Assembly (NCBI RefSeq): GCF_003185655.1
Contig: NZ_QHJQ01000008.1
Location: forward strand, 1 to 64,000
DNA: 64,000 bases
Origin: Coraliomargarita sinensis
GTDB taxonomy: Bacteria; Verrucomicrobiota; Verrucomicrobiia; Opitutales; Coraliomargaritaceae
Direction of reading: 5' to 3'
The number at the start of each line of letters is the position of its first letter. The stretch's first letter is position 1. The position numbers and the translations under genes were made by a program. The notes beneath the pieces were generated by a model. It saw only the letters and a program-made list of their open reading frames with translations. It made no database searches and was not told the DNA's origin. This document shows positions 54,943-62,878 of the stretch, piece by piece.

Positions 54943-55614
54943 ATGCATTCGATTTTAAATAGACTGTTTTTCATTTCGCTTTTTGCGTTGTTCACTGGCT
55001 GTCAATCTTCCCGAAATTTGAAGGATGGAGAGACTGTGATCCTCCTCGCCGACCTCTTGGACTCGCCCCTTGAAGGCGTCAGCTTCTCCGGCGAGCCGCA
55101 GCGTATCGTCGACCCCAAGGTCGGTCCGGCCGTGCTCTTCGACGGCGTGAACGATGCTATTTTCGTGGAGCAAAATCCGCTGGCGGGCCTGACGGAATTT
55201 ACGGTCGAGATTATCTTTCGCCCCGATGCCGGCGGGTCGGACGAGCCGCGGTTTTTCCACGTTGGCACGGTCAGTAAGGATCGCATGATGGTCGAGACCC
55301 GGAACGCGGAAGGCACCTGGGCGCTGGACAGCTTCTTCCGTCACGGCGAGGACTACCTCGTCTTGCTCGATAACGACAAGCGCCACCCGCTGGGCGAATG
55401 GGCGCATCTCGCCATCGTGATGAACGACGGCGTGGTGCGGAATTATGTGAACGGGCAACTCGAACTGGAGGGCGAACTGGAATTTCAGCCCATCGATAGC
55501 GGCGGCATGTCCATCGGCGTGCGCATGAACAAAGTGCACTGGTTCAAAGGCGCGATCCACTCGATTCGGATAAAGCCGAGAACTCTGGCACCTTCAGCCT
55601 TTACCCTACGTTGA
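54943..55614 (+). CDS. LamG/concanavalin-like lipoprotein
   Basis: The 223-residue lipoprotein has a lipobox (FFISLFALFTGC). The mature part is a single LamG-like jelly roll: FDGVNDAIFVEQNPLAGLTE, then FTVEIIFRPDAGG, WAHLAIVMNDGVVRNYVNG and SIGVRMNKVHWFKGAIHSIR, the classic LamG succession in which a strand with W/F-hxGxIxxhrI closes the fold. No catalytic residues are apparent, so a carbohydrate-binding or substrate-capturing role on the outer membrane is likely. It lies 18 bases after a sulfatase and 42 bases before a metallophosphoesterase-like gene. Confidence 0.75.
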   Translation: MHSILNRLFFISLFALFTGCQSSRNLKDGETVILLADLLDSPLEGVSFSGEPQRIVDPKVGPAVLFDGVNDAIFVEQNPLAGLTEFTVEIIFRPDAGGSDEPRFFHVGTVSKDRMMVETRNAEGTWALDSFFRHGEDYLVLLDNDKRHPLGEWAHLAIVMNDGVVRNYVNGQLELEGELEFQPIDSGGMSIGVRMNKVHWFKGAIHSIRIKPRTLAPSAFTLR

Positions 55615-55656
55615 AAGGCTGGCTTGTTTAATTTTTCGCACTAGATAGTATTTATT

Positions 55657-56748
55657 ATGAGATTACGATTATTCCTTCTTCCTGCTTTGCTGGCGTCCTT
55701 TGTGACCTTGTCCGGATGTTCGAATGGTGACGCCGCTTCGGATAACGAAGTGATCCGCTTCACCAGCGCGCCGGATATCTTCAACTGGAACATTAGTAAT
55801 CCGCAGCCCGGGTGGGAAGATGCGCTCGACTGGTATTTCACCCGTCTGAAAACGGAGGGCCCCGACTTTCATCTCAACGCCGGGGACATCATGGATGCTC
55901 GTTGGTGGGACAACCCGAAGCAGGTCCGGATCAAAACCGAGGAGTATTGGGGCGGCTTTCTCAAACGCTACGAGAAATACGGCCTGAATATATATGTCGC
56001 TCCCGGCGACCATGAATACGGCGATGATGGCGGCCTGAAGCGAGACCACATTGCGCGGGCGTTCGGTGAAGAATTTACCCGCCAAATGGGCATGCCCGAA
56101 AACGGGCCAGAGGAGCACCTGGGACGGGCATTTTGGGCACGGCATGGCGATTTGCTCGTCGTCACACTCGACACCTTTGTGGATCGTGGCGAAGGCGTGC
56201 CCTTTGGCTATACGGTAGGCGAAGCCCAGCTCGAATGGGTGGATCGAGTTCTTTCTGATCACGCCGATGCGAACTATGTGATCGTGCAAGGGCACCTCCC
56301 GATTGTTGGGCCGGTGAACAGCAAAAATTCAAGTGCGAGCATGTTGGAGGAGGGGACTGACTCCGACCTATGGAAGACGATGGTGAAACACGGCGTCGAT
56401 GTTTACCTCTGCGGGGAGCACCACCGCATTACAGTCCATCAGCAGGACGGCATTTGGCAGATTGTGCACGGGGCACTTTGGGGCACGCAGACGGATGTGA
56501 ATTATCTCCGGGGGCTTCTCTCATCAAACAAGCTGACGCTCGAACTTCTTGAGTTCGATGTCGAATACGACGGGGGCTACATCGGCGATCACCCGCACCG
56601 AAGTCCCAAGAACAAACCGCGTGAGGTCGTCCGTATCTCAGATGGAACTTTAAAAGAAGGTCCGCGTTTGAGTGGTCGTCTGGTACTGGAGAAGTCCTCG
56701 GGTACAACGACGGTCAAAGAGGCGACCGGTTGGTTTGACCTCAGGTAA
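55657..56748 (+). CDS. Metallophosphoesterase-like lipoprotein with altered first motif
   Basis: The product has 363 residues with a lipobox (LLASFVTLSGC). Calcineurin-like motifs are visible: LNAGDIMDARWW (Asp77), APGDHEYG where the usual GNHE is GDHE (118-120), VIVQGHLPI and YLCGEHHRITV. The first motif, normally DxH, reads SAPDIFNWN, so one metal ligand is missing or changed. Such proteins hydrolyse phosphate esters, but relatives in glycan loci have unknown substrates. The loss of ligands suggests a changed metal site or a different reaction. It sits in the sulfatase run, between LamG and a sulfatase. Confidence 0.75.
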   Translation: MRLRLFLLPALLASFVTLSGCSNGDAASDNEVIRFTSAPDIFNWNISNPQPGWEDALDWYFTRLKTEGPDFHLNAGDIMDARWWDNPKQVRIKTEEYWGGFLKRYEKYGLNIYVAPGDHEYGDDGGLKRDHIARAFGEEFTRQMGMPENGPEEHLGRAFWARHGDLLVVTLDTFVDRGEGVPFGYTVGEAQLEWVDRVLSDHADANYVIVQGHLPIVGPVNSKNSSASMLEEGTDSDLWKTMVKHGVDVYLCGEHHRITVHQQDGIWQIVHGALWGTQTDVNYLRGLLSSNKLTLELLEFDVEYDGGYIGDHPHRSPKNKPREVVRISDGTLKEGPRLSGRLVLEKSSGTTTVKEATGWFDLR

Positions 56749-56834
56749 TTGAAAGTAAATGATCAACATTTGAGGATGCCCTGGGTTGGGACAACTTTGT
56801 TTAACAGTGATCATCTAAAAGCCGTAACTCGATA

Positions 56835-58283
56835 ATGCGTAGCAAACAGATTATAAGTTCTCTTGTTTCATTTGCACTCGTCGCTTCGACGGCTTGGTCG
56901 ATGGCTAAACTGCCGATGTCTTTGGAGAGGAAGGCCGACCGCCCCCCCAATTTGATCTGGGTCATGGCCGACGACCTCGGGTGGGGCGAATTAGGCAGCT
57001 ACGGTCAGGATGTGATCATGACCCCGGAACTCGACCGTATGGCCGACGAAGGCCTGCGCTTTACGCAGTATTATGCCGGAGCGACTGTCTGTGCTCCCTC
57101 GCGCTCGGTCCTCATCACCGGTCAGCATCACGGTCGCACGCGTGTGCGTGGCAATGCCGGTCGCAAACAAAGCCTGGCGATTCAAGCGCTTCAACCGGGC
57201 GACCCCAGTGTGGCGTCCGTTTTAAAGGAAGCTGGCTATCGCACGGCTTTGGTGGGCAAGTGGGGACTCGGTGATGTGGGTGAGGCCGAGATGGGGCTGC
57301 CCTCCAAACACGGTTTCGATGAATTCTTCGGTTACCTCAATCAGCGCCATGCTCACAACCACTTCACCGATTTTCTTTGGCGCAATGATGAGAAAATTCA
57401 GCTGCCCAATACGGTCGTTCCGGTCGGCGGTGACAGCGGTGCTGGCTACTCGACGGATCAGGTTTTGTTTGCCGGCGACCTTTTTGCCAATGAAGCCCTG
57501 AAATTTATATCCAAAAATCAGGACCACCCCTTTTTCCTCTACTGGAGCATGGTAATACCTCATGCCAACAACGAGCGCACCCGCGAACTCGGTGACGGGG
57601 CCAACGTGCCGGATTACGGGCCTTACGAAACGAAGGACTGGCCGAATCCGGATAAGGGACAGGCGGCCATGATAACTCGCATGGACAGCTATGTCGGGCG
57701 ACTCATGGATCACCTGAAGCTCCTGGGGATCGAGGACAATACACTGGTCATTTTCACCAGCGACAACGGCCCGCACGACGAGAGTAACCATAATCTTGAT
57801 CGCTTCGATCCCAACGGCCCTTACTCCGGTAAGAAGCGTGATTTGACTGACGGGGGAATTCGCGTGCCCTTCATTGCCTGGTGGCCCGGCACCGTAAAGC
57901 CGGGTGTGACGGACCACGCCGGTTACTTCGCTGACTGGTTGCCGACCGCTGCCGACTTGGCGGGCGTGGCGGTTGAAAGTGAGACGGACGGGATCAGCAT
58001 CGCGCCGCTGCTCACTGGACAGCCCAAAAAGCAAAAAACGCACGACTTTATGTATTGGGAGTTTCCGCACTGGAAAGGCTTCAGGCAGGCCGCACTTTAC
58101 GAGGGTCGCTGGAAAGGTCATCGCCGAGGCGGGCCTGATGCCCCGGTCAAACTCTACGATGTGGATAACGATCCCGCGGAAGAAAACGAAGTTTCCGACA
58201 AATATCCTGAGATCGCAGAAAAAATCGGCAGGTATCTCAAAACTGCGCGCAAGCCAGCAGAAAACTGGCCCGCGAAATGGTAG
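56835..58283 (+). CDS. Sulfatase (S1 family), secreted
   Basis: The product has 482 residues with a signal peptide (IISSLVSFALVASTAWSMA). It carries NLIWVMADDLGWGELGSYG (metal Asp pair at 46-47) and ATVCAPSRSVLITGQHHG, with Cys86 as the formylglycine precursor. GKWGLGD replaces the more usual GKWHLG, so the histidine of that motif is changed to glycine. FTSDNGPHDES and GGIRVPFIAWWPG follow. The C-terminal lines KGFRQAALYEGRWKGHRRG fit S1 sulfatases of algal-polysaccharide loci. It lies in the plus-strand run and acts in the periplasm after formylglycine formation. Confidence 0.9.
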   Translation: MRSKQIISSLVSFALVASTAWSMAKLPMSLERKADRPPNLIWVMADDLGWGELGSYGQDVIMTPELDRMADEGLRFTQYYAGATVCAPSRSVLITGQHHGRTRVRGNAGRKQSLAIQALQPGDPSVASVLKEAGYRTALVGKWGLGDVGEAEMGLPSKHGFDEFFGYLNQRHAHNHFTDFLWRNDEKIQLPNTVVPVGGDSGAGYSTDQVLFAGDLFANEALKFISKNQDHPFFLYWSMVIPHANNERTRELGDGANVPDYGPYETKDWPNPDKGQAAMITRMDSYVGRLMDHLKLLGIEDNTLVIFTSDNGPHDESNHNLDRFDPNGPYSGKKRDLTDGGIRVPFIAWWPGTVKPGVTDHAGYFADWLPTAADLAGVAVESETDGISIAPLLTGQPKKQKTHDFMYWEFPHWKGFRQAALYEGRWKGHRRGGPDAPVKLYDVDNDPAEENEVSDKYPEIAEKIGRYLKTARKPAENWPAKW

Positions 58284-58461
58284 ATCGAGATATTCCCGGT
58301 GGTCCCGCAAAGCGCGACCGGACTCGTCTTGCCCCTCATCGTAAAGCCAAGACTGTACAATATAGACGGCAAGCCGGATCCATTGGGCGCTTACTAAGTC
58401 TTTCGGTTGATTGATAATTATTATATTGAATCGGTTTTCAGACCCGGGCATAAGAGCAGGC

Positions 58462-59271
58462 ATGCAATTCTTACCGATTTCCCTGGTCTGTCTGGGGGCT
58501 TTGCTCTTAATGGCCTGCCAGACGCAGAAAGCCGGTTTGCACGAAAAGCCGAAGCCGGATGCTCATATCCTTTTTGAGGATTCGATGGCCGATAACTGGG
58601 AGGAAAACTGGTTTCTTGATGGAAAACGGGCCACTCTCGAGCATCGGGAAGGAGGTTTGGCTTTCATTACTACGACCAGCGTAGTCGATAAACGCGTGGA
58701 CCGGCTCCCCTTCGATGCCCACCATGCGATTCTCTGGACACGCCAAGAATTCGAAGGGGATATTCGTATCACCTATACCTACACAAGGCTGCCAGGCTGC
58801 AGTTGGCAGAAACTGATCTATGTTCAAGCCCAAGGCATTGGGGAAAATCCTTACGTTGAAGATATCTATGCCTGGCGGCGGCTCAGGGATATCGCTAGTA
58901 TGGATAAGTATTTTAAATATATGGATTTGATCGCCCTGAGCCTGCGGGATCAAATCCGTTGTAAACGCTACCCCTGGATGGACATGAATGGCAACGATTT
59001 AGACAACGAATTTAAACCCCGGGGAGAAAACAAAGGTCTGCCGGACGGGCTTCCGCTGGATGTTGTGGTGGAAAAGCGCGAGAAATCAATCATGCTTCGT
59101 ATCACTGATACGGTGACCGGAGAACCGGTTGTCGACCATACCTGGGATCTCACGGATGAGCAGGTAAACAAAAACCGAGAGCCTGTCTACATCGACAAAG
59201 GGCGGATCGGGATGCGCCAAATGGGTGGTCACAAAATGCTCCTGCGTAATTTCAAAGTCGAACGTCTTTAA
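58462..59271 (+). CDS. DUF1961-family lipoprotein (lectin-like fold)
   Basis: From ATG 58462 it has 269 residues with a lipobox (ISLVCLGALLLMAC); the frame is open further upstream. Core lines HILFEDSMADNWEENWFLDG, AHHAILWTRQEFEGDIRITY, MDKYFKYMDLIALSL and GRIGMRQMGGHKMLLRNFKV mirror the 35329 protein closely. An acidic loop (YPWMDMNGNDLDNEF) could bind calcium. It ends 4 bases before the next sulfatase start, so the two are coupled. It is probably a lectin-like or lyase-like accessory protein for the sulfated substrate. Confidence 0.8.
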   Translation: MQFLPISLVCLGALLLMACQTQKAGLHEKPKPDAHILFEDSMADNWEENWFLDGKRATLEHREGGLAFITTTSVVDKRVDRLPFDAHHAILWTRQEFEGDIRITYTYTRLPGCSWQKLIYVQAQGIGENPYVEDIYAWRRLRDIASMDKYFKYMDLIALSLRDQIRCKRYPWMDMNGNDLDNEFKPRGENKGLPDGLPLDVVVEKREKSIMLRITDTVTGEPVVDHTWDLTDEQVNKNREPVYIDKGRIGMRQMGGHKMLLRNFKVERL

Positions 59272-59275
59272 AAAC

Positions 59276-60802
59276 ATGTCTTGCATATCCAATTACTCTG
59301 ATCGGCTATTGTTGTTAGCCGCATTTCTTTTTCCGGTTCTGCTTTTTGCGGAGCGCCCCAACGTGCTTTTTATTGCCGTCGATGATCTACGCCCGGAGTT
59401 GGGGATTTACGGCTCGCGGGCCGTCACGCCGAATATTGACCGACTCGCGGAGTCCGGCCTCCAATTCAATCGCGCCTATTGTAACCAAGCGGTCTGCGGA
59501 GCCTCGCGCCTATCGCTCATGACCGGCCTGTACCCGGAGTATACTCAAGAGCGTAGCTTTCACGTTCGTGATTGGCGTCAACGCCACCCCGATCTCGTGA
59601 CGATGAACCAGTTATTCAAACGAAACGGCTACGCTACGGTCGGGGTGGGGAAGATCTACCACGCTTGGGATGGCGCGGACACCGACCTCGACAACTGGGA
59701 CCACTGGGTGCCTACGCAAGGCTCGAAATATGCCGACCCGGAAACAGTTGAACTGGGCAAGCAACAGGCAGCAGCCTTTGGCAAGGAGTTTAAACGCGGG
59801 CCTACAACAGAGGCAGGCAAAGCGGATGATGCGGCGGACCGATATTTTGACGGATTTCGTGTCGCTGCAGGTGTGCGCCAGCTCGGGAAGCTTGCTGGCG
59901 GGGACCAACCTTTCTTCCTGGCGGTGGGTTTCAGTAAGCCCCACCTGCCCTTCACGGCACCGGATGAGTTCTGGGATCTTTACGAACGGGATAGCTTTTC
60001 CATGCCTGATAATCTGGGAATCCCTCCCGGTTATCCCGAACATGCCGCGAATCAGCGCGCAGGCGAAATGCGGTACTACTCGGATGTGCCGCCCGCTTCA
60101 GACGGTAGCCCTGAGCCGAACCCGAAGGAGTTTTCCGAGGCAATGAACAAACGTTTGATCCATGGCTACCATGCCAGCGTAAGCTATACGGATTACAATG
60201 TTGGTAAGTTGCTGGACGCGCTTAAGGAGAGTGGGGCTGCTGAGAATACCATCGTCGTGCTGTGGGGCGATCATGGTTGGAAACTCGGTGACCACTCCTC
60301 TTGGTGTAAGCATACAAACTTCGAGTGCGACACGCGGGTGCCTCTGATCGTGGCGTGCCCGAAGCTCGGCACGGCTCGGGGCAAGACGAATGCTATTGTC
60401 GAACTGATTGATCTTTATCCGACTCTGGCTGAGCTCTGCGGTCTGCAGGCTCCGGCTCATTTGCAGGGCAAGTCGCTCGTGCCGATTCTGGAAAACCCCC
60501 GGTCGGCGCATCGGCGTTTCGCTTATTCTTCTTACCCGCGGCGTCCGCATGACGATATTATCGGGCATTCGATTCGTAGTGCGCGCTATCGTTACACCGA
60601 ATGGTGGGATGCGGAAACGGACGAGGTGCTGGATCGTGTATTGACAGATCTGATACAAGACCCCGGCGAGACGACGAACGCGCTGCCGCAAAAGGGGGAG
60701 TTGGCGGACAAGTTTTCCGACAGTCTTAAGGTCATCGTGAAGCAGGCCCGCACTTTGCCGCACAAACACACGGATGATGGAGCTGACCTATGCTGCCCCT
60801 GA
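59276..60802 (+). CDS. Sulfatase (S1 family, iduronate-2-sulfatase-like), secreted
   Basis: From ATG 59276 the protein has 508 residues; a longer frame overlaps the previous gene. The signal peptide is YSDRLLLLAAFLFPVLLFAE. NVLFIAVDDLRPELGIYG provides the Asp pair at 36-37, and NQAVCGASRLSLMTG holds C-G-A-S-R with Cys74. VGKIYHAW in place of GKWH and VGFSKPHLPFTAP, WGDHGWKLGDHSSW are typical of iduronate-2-sulfatase-type (2-O-sulfate) enzymes. The last gene in the window is of the same type. It should act extracytoplasmically. Confidence 0.88.
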   Translation: MSCISNYSDRLLLLAAFLFPVLLFAERPNVLFIAVDDLRPELGIYGSRAVTPNIDRLAESGLQFNRAYCNQAVCGASRLSLMTGLYPEYTQERSFHVRDWRQRHPDLVTMNQLFKRNGYATVGVGKIYHAWDGADTDLDNWDHWVPTQGSKYADPETVELGKQQAAAFGKEFKRGPTTEAGKADDAADRYFDGFRVAAGVRQLGKLAGGDQPFFLAVGFSKPHLPFTAPDEFWDLYERDSFSMPDNLGIPPGYPEHAANQRAGEMRYYSDVPPASDGSPEPNPKEFSEAMNKRLIHGYHASVSYTDYNVGKLLDALKESGAAENTIVVLWGDHGWKLGDHSSWCKHTNFECDTRVPLIVACPKLGTARGKTNAIVELIDLYPTLAELCGLQAPAHLQGKSLVPILENPRSAHRRFAYSSYPRRPHDDIIGHSIRSARYRYTEWWDAETDEVLDRVLTDLIQDPGETTNALPQKGELADKFSDSLKVIVKQARTLPHKHTDDGADLCCP

Positions 60803-60831
60803 AAGCCGCAGGAATGTAGAAAAATAATTTC

Positions 60832-61851
60832 ATGAATAAACAAAAACTACTCATTGCGCTCACCGAGGACGAAAAGAAGGACTTCCTGCCGCCGAAGGTT
60901 CTGGAAAAGCTTGAAGCCCTGCCTTTGGAAATCGAATGGCTGGCATTGCCGCTCGAATCGACGGAGGAATGGCCCGGCATCCTCGCCGATAAAAAGCCCG
61001 ATGCCCTGATGGCGGCCTGGGCCTGCCCGCGCCTGCCGGATGATTTGGCGGTCGGGGAAGGCGGCTTACAATACGTCAGCTATCTCGCCGGCAGCATCCG
61101 CAAGCTGGTGCCGCGCGAGCTATTGGTCCAGGGCCTGCAGGTGACAAACTGGGGCAACTCCATCAGTCGGACCATCTCGGAGTGCGCACTTCTGCTCACG
61201 CTTTCGGCCATGCGCCGCGCGTCCTACTGGTCGGTGGCCATGCACCGTGACGGTGGCTGGAAGCAGGGACTGCAAACGGTGACACAAAGCCTCTTCGAGC
61301 GGCGTGTCGGCATCCACGGTTTTGGCAACATCGCTCAGCAGATGGTGCCGCTCTTTAAACCTTTTGGCGTCGAAATCTCCGCTTTCTCACCGTCCGTTCC
61401 GGATGCAATTTTTGAAGAACTTGGCGTGGCCCGTTGCAACTCGCTGGAAGCTCTCTTCTCGCAGAACGATGTCATCATCGAACTGGCGGCCTACCACGAG
61501 CGGAACCACCACATCGTCACCGAGGACTTGCTTCGTTCCATCCCGTCGGGTGGCGCCTTTATCAATATCGGCCGCGGTGCGGTGGTGGACGAGGCCGCCA
61601 TGATCCGGGTGGCTAAAGACCGGCCCGATGACCTCCAGTTCGCCCTGGATGTCTATGAGAAGGAGCCGCTGGCTCAGGACTCTCCACTGCGTGGTCTGTC
61701 CAACGTGGCGCTGCTCCCGCACATCGCCGGCCCGACCAAGGACCGCCGCTGCGACAGCACGCTGATCGCCCTCGAAAACCTCGCGCGCCTCGCCGAAGGC
61801 AAAGCTATCGAGGCTGCTATTACCCCCGAGCAATTCGACCGGGCCACTTGA
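60832..61851 (+). CDS. D-isomer-specific 2-hydroxyacid dehydrogenase
   Basis: The product has 339 residues and no signal peptide, so it is cytoplasmic, unlike its neighbours. NAD-binding motif: GIHGFGNIAQQMVPLFKPFG (160-179). The catalytic Arg lies in NIGRGAVVDEAAM (Arg248), a Glu in DVYEKEPL (276 or 278), and His297 in LLPHIAGPT. The family reduces or oxidises D-2-hydroxyacids such as glyoxylate/hydroxypyruvate, phosphoglycerate or erythronate. It follows a sulfatase by 29 bases. A role in sugar-acid breakdown, for example a fucose- or galactose-derived acid, is inferred from position. Confidence 0.85.
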   Translation: MNKQKLLIALTEDEKKDFLPPKVLEKLEALPLEIEWLALPLESTEEWPGILADKKPDALMAAWACPRLPDDLAVGEGGLQYVSYLAGSIRKLVPRELLVQGLQVTNWGNSISRTISECALLLTLSAMRRASYWSVAMHRDGGWKQGLQTVTQSLFERRVGIHGFGNIAQQMVPLFKPFGVEISAFSPSVPDAIFEELGVARCNSLEALFSQNDVIIELAAYHERNHHIVTEDLLRSIPSGGAFINIGRGAVVDEAAMIRVAKDRPDDLQFALDVYEKEPLAQDSPLRGLSNVALLPHIAGPTKDRRCDSTLIALENLARLAEGKAIEAAITPEQFDRAT

Positions 61852-61930
61852 TGGCTGTTCGAGTTCCAGAACGTTTCCAGTATTATTGCCAGTCCTATTC
61901 ATGTAAAGGAAATGACCTGAACGCACTTTT

Positions 61931-62728
61931 ATGAAAGTCCTTAATAATCTCCTCCCGGCCTTCATGGCCCTCTCGCTCACAGCCTGCGCGTCCAGTGAGC
62001 CGGCCGCCAAGTCATCCGAGCAACTGGCCTTTGAGCAGGCGGATCAGCGTGACTGGGCGAGTGTCTTTACCGATCTCTGCACCGGTGACTGGACCGAGCA
62101 GTGGTTCCTCGACGGTGAGGTCGGCACCGTCACCACCAACAAGAATGGCATGAAACTGCAGGCGGGCCCCGAGTGGAAGAATGACGCCCACCACATGGTG
62201 CTCTGGACCAAGGAATCTTTTGAAGGGGATTTGAAGATCGAATATGATTTTACCCGGACCGAGACGGATGGGTGGGGCGTCATCATCATTTACATCCAGG
62301 CCACTGGCAGTGGGGCCGAGGGATTCCCAAAGGACATCACCGAATGGAACGACTATCGGCGCGTGCCCAAGATGAGTAAATACTTTCGGGGCATGAACAC
62401 CTACCACATCAGTTACGCCACCAGCTATATTCGGGGACGCCGCTACATGCCGCTGACCGGTCGCATGAACGGCCACTCTGAGATGGTCCCCGATTACACC
62501 GAGAACCAGGGGCCGGAGAATATCTTTGAACCCGGTGTGACCTACCGCATGACCATCATCAAAACGGACCGGGTGATTTATATAAAGGCGGCCAGTGAGC
62601 ACCAGACGCGTTATTTCAAACTGACCAACGAGAAATACCCCATTATTACAGAAGGCCGCATCGGCTTGCGACACATGTATACCCGGGCGGCCCGCTATAA
62701 AAACTTTTCGGTCAGTGTGCCTAAATAA
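61931..62728 (+). CDS. DUF1961-family lipoprotein (lectin-like fold)
   Basis: The product has 265 residues with a lipobox (LLPAFMALSLTAC). It follows the DUF1961 plan: VFTDLCTGDWTEQWFLDG, AHHMVLWTKESFEGDLKIEY, IIYIQATGSGAEG, SKYFRGMNTYHISYA and GRIGLRHMYTRAARYKNFSV. It is more divergent from the other two than they are from each other. It lies 79 bases after the dehydrogenase and before the final sulfatase. A binding or lyase-like role is presumed. Confidence 0.8.
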   Translation: MKVLNNLLPAFMALSLTACASSEPAAKSSEQLAFEQADQRDWASVFTDLCTGDWTEQWFLDGEVGTVTTNKNGMKLQAGPEWKNDAHHMVLWTKESFEGDLKIEYDFTRTETDGWGVIIIYIQATGSGAEGFPKDITEWNDYRRVPKMSKYFRGMNTYHISYATSYIRGRRYMPLTGRMNGHSEMVPDYTENQGPENIFEPGVTYRMTIIKTDRVIYIKAASEHQTRYFKLTNEKYPIITEGRIGLRHMYTRAARYKNFSVSVPK

Positions 62729-62878
62729 CCAGAGCCAATTTTACTTGATGCCAAAAATCAATTCAACCACCCGTTCCGCTTGAGACCACGGAGGCACGGA
62801 GAAAATACTCCGTGTACTCTGTGATCTCCAACGGCCCCGCCCCGCGGAGAGTGGGTGGTATCAATCCTATTATAGGTT

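Noticed and set aside
57222..58463. A 413-codon minus-strand frame opposite the sulfatase at 56835
   Set aside because: The sulfatase frame is intact with catalytic residues; the antisense frame lacks a start signal and any recognisable domain.
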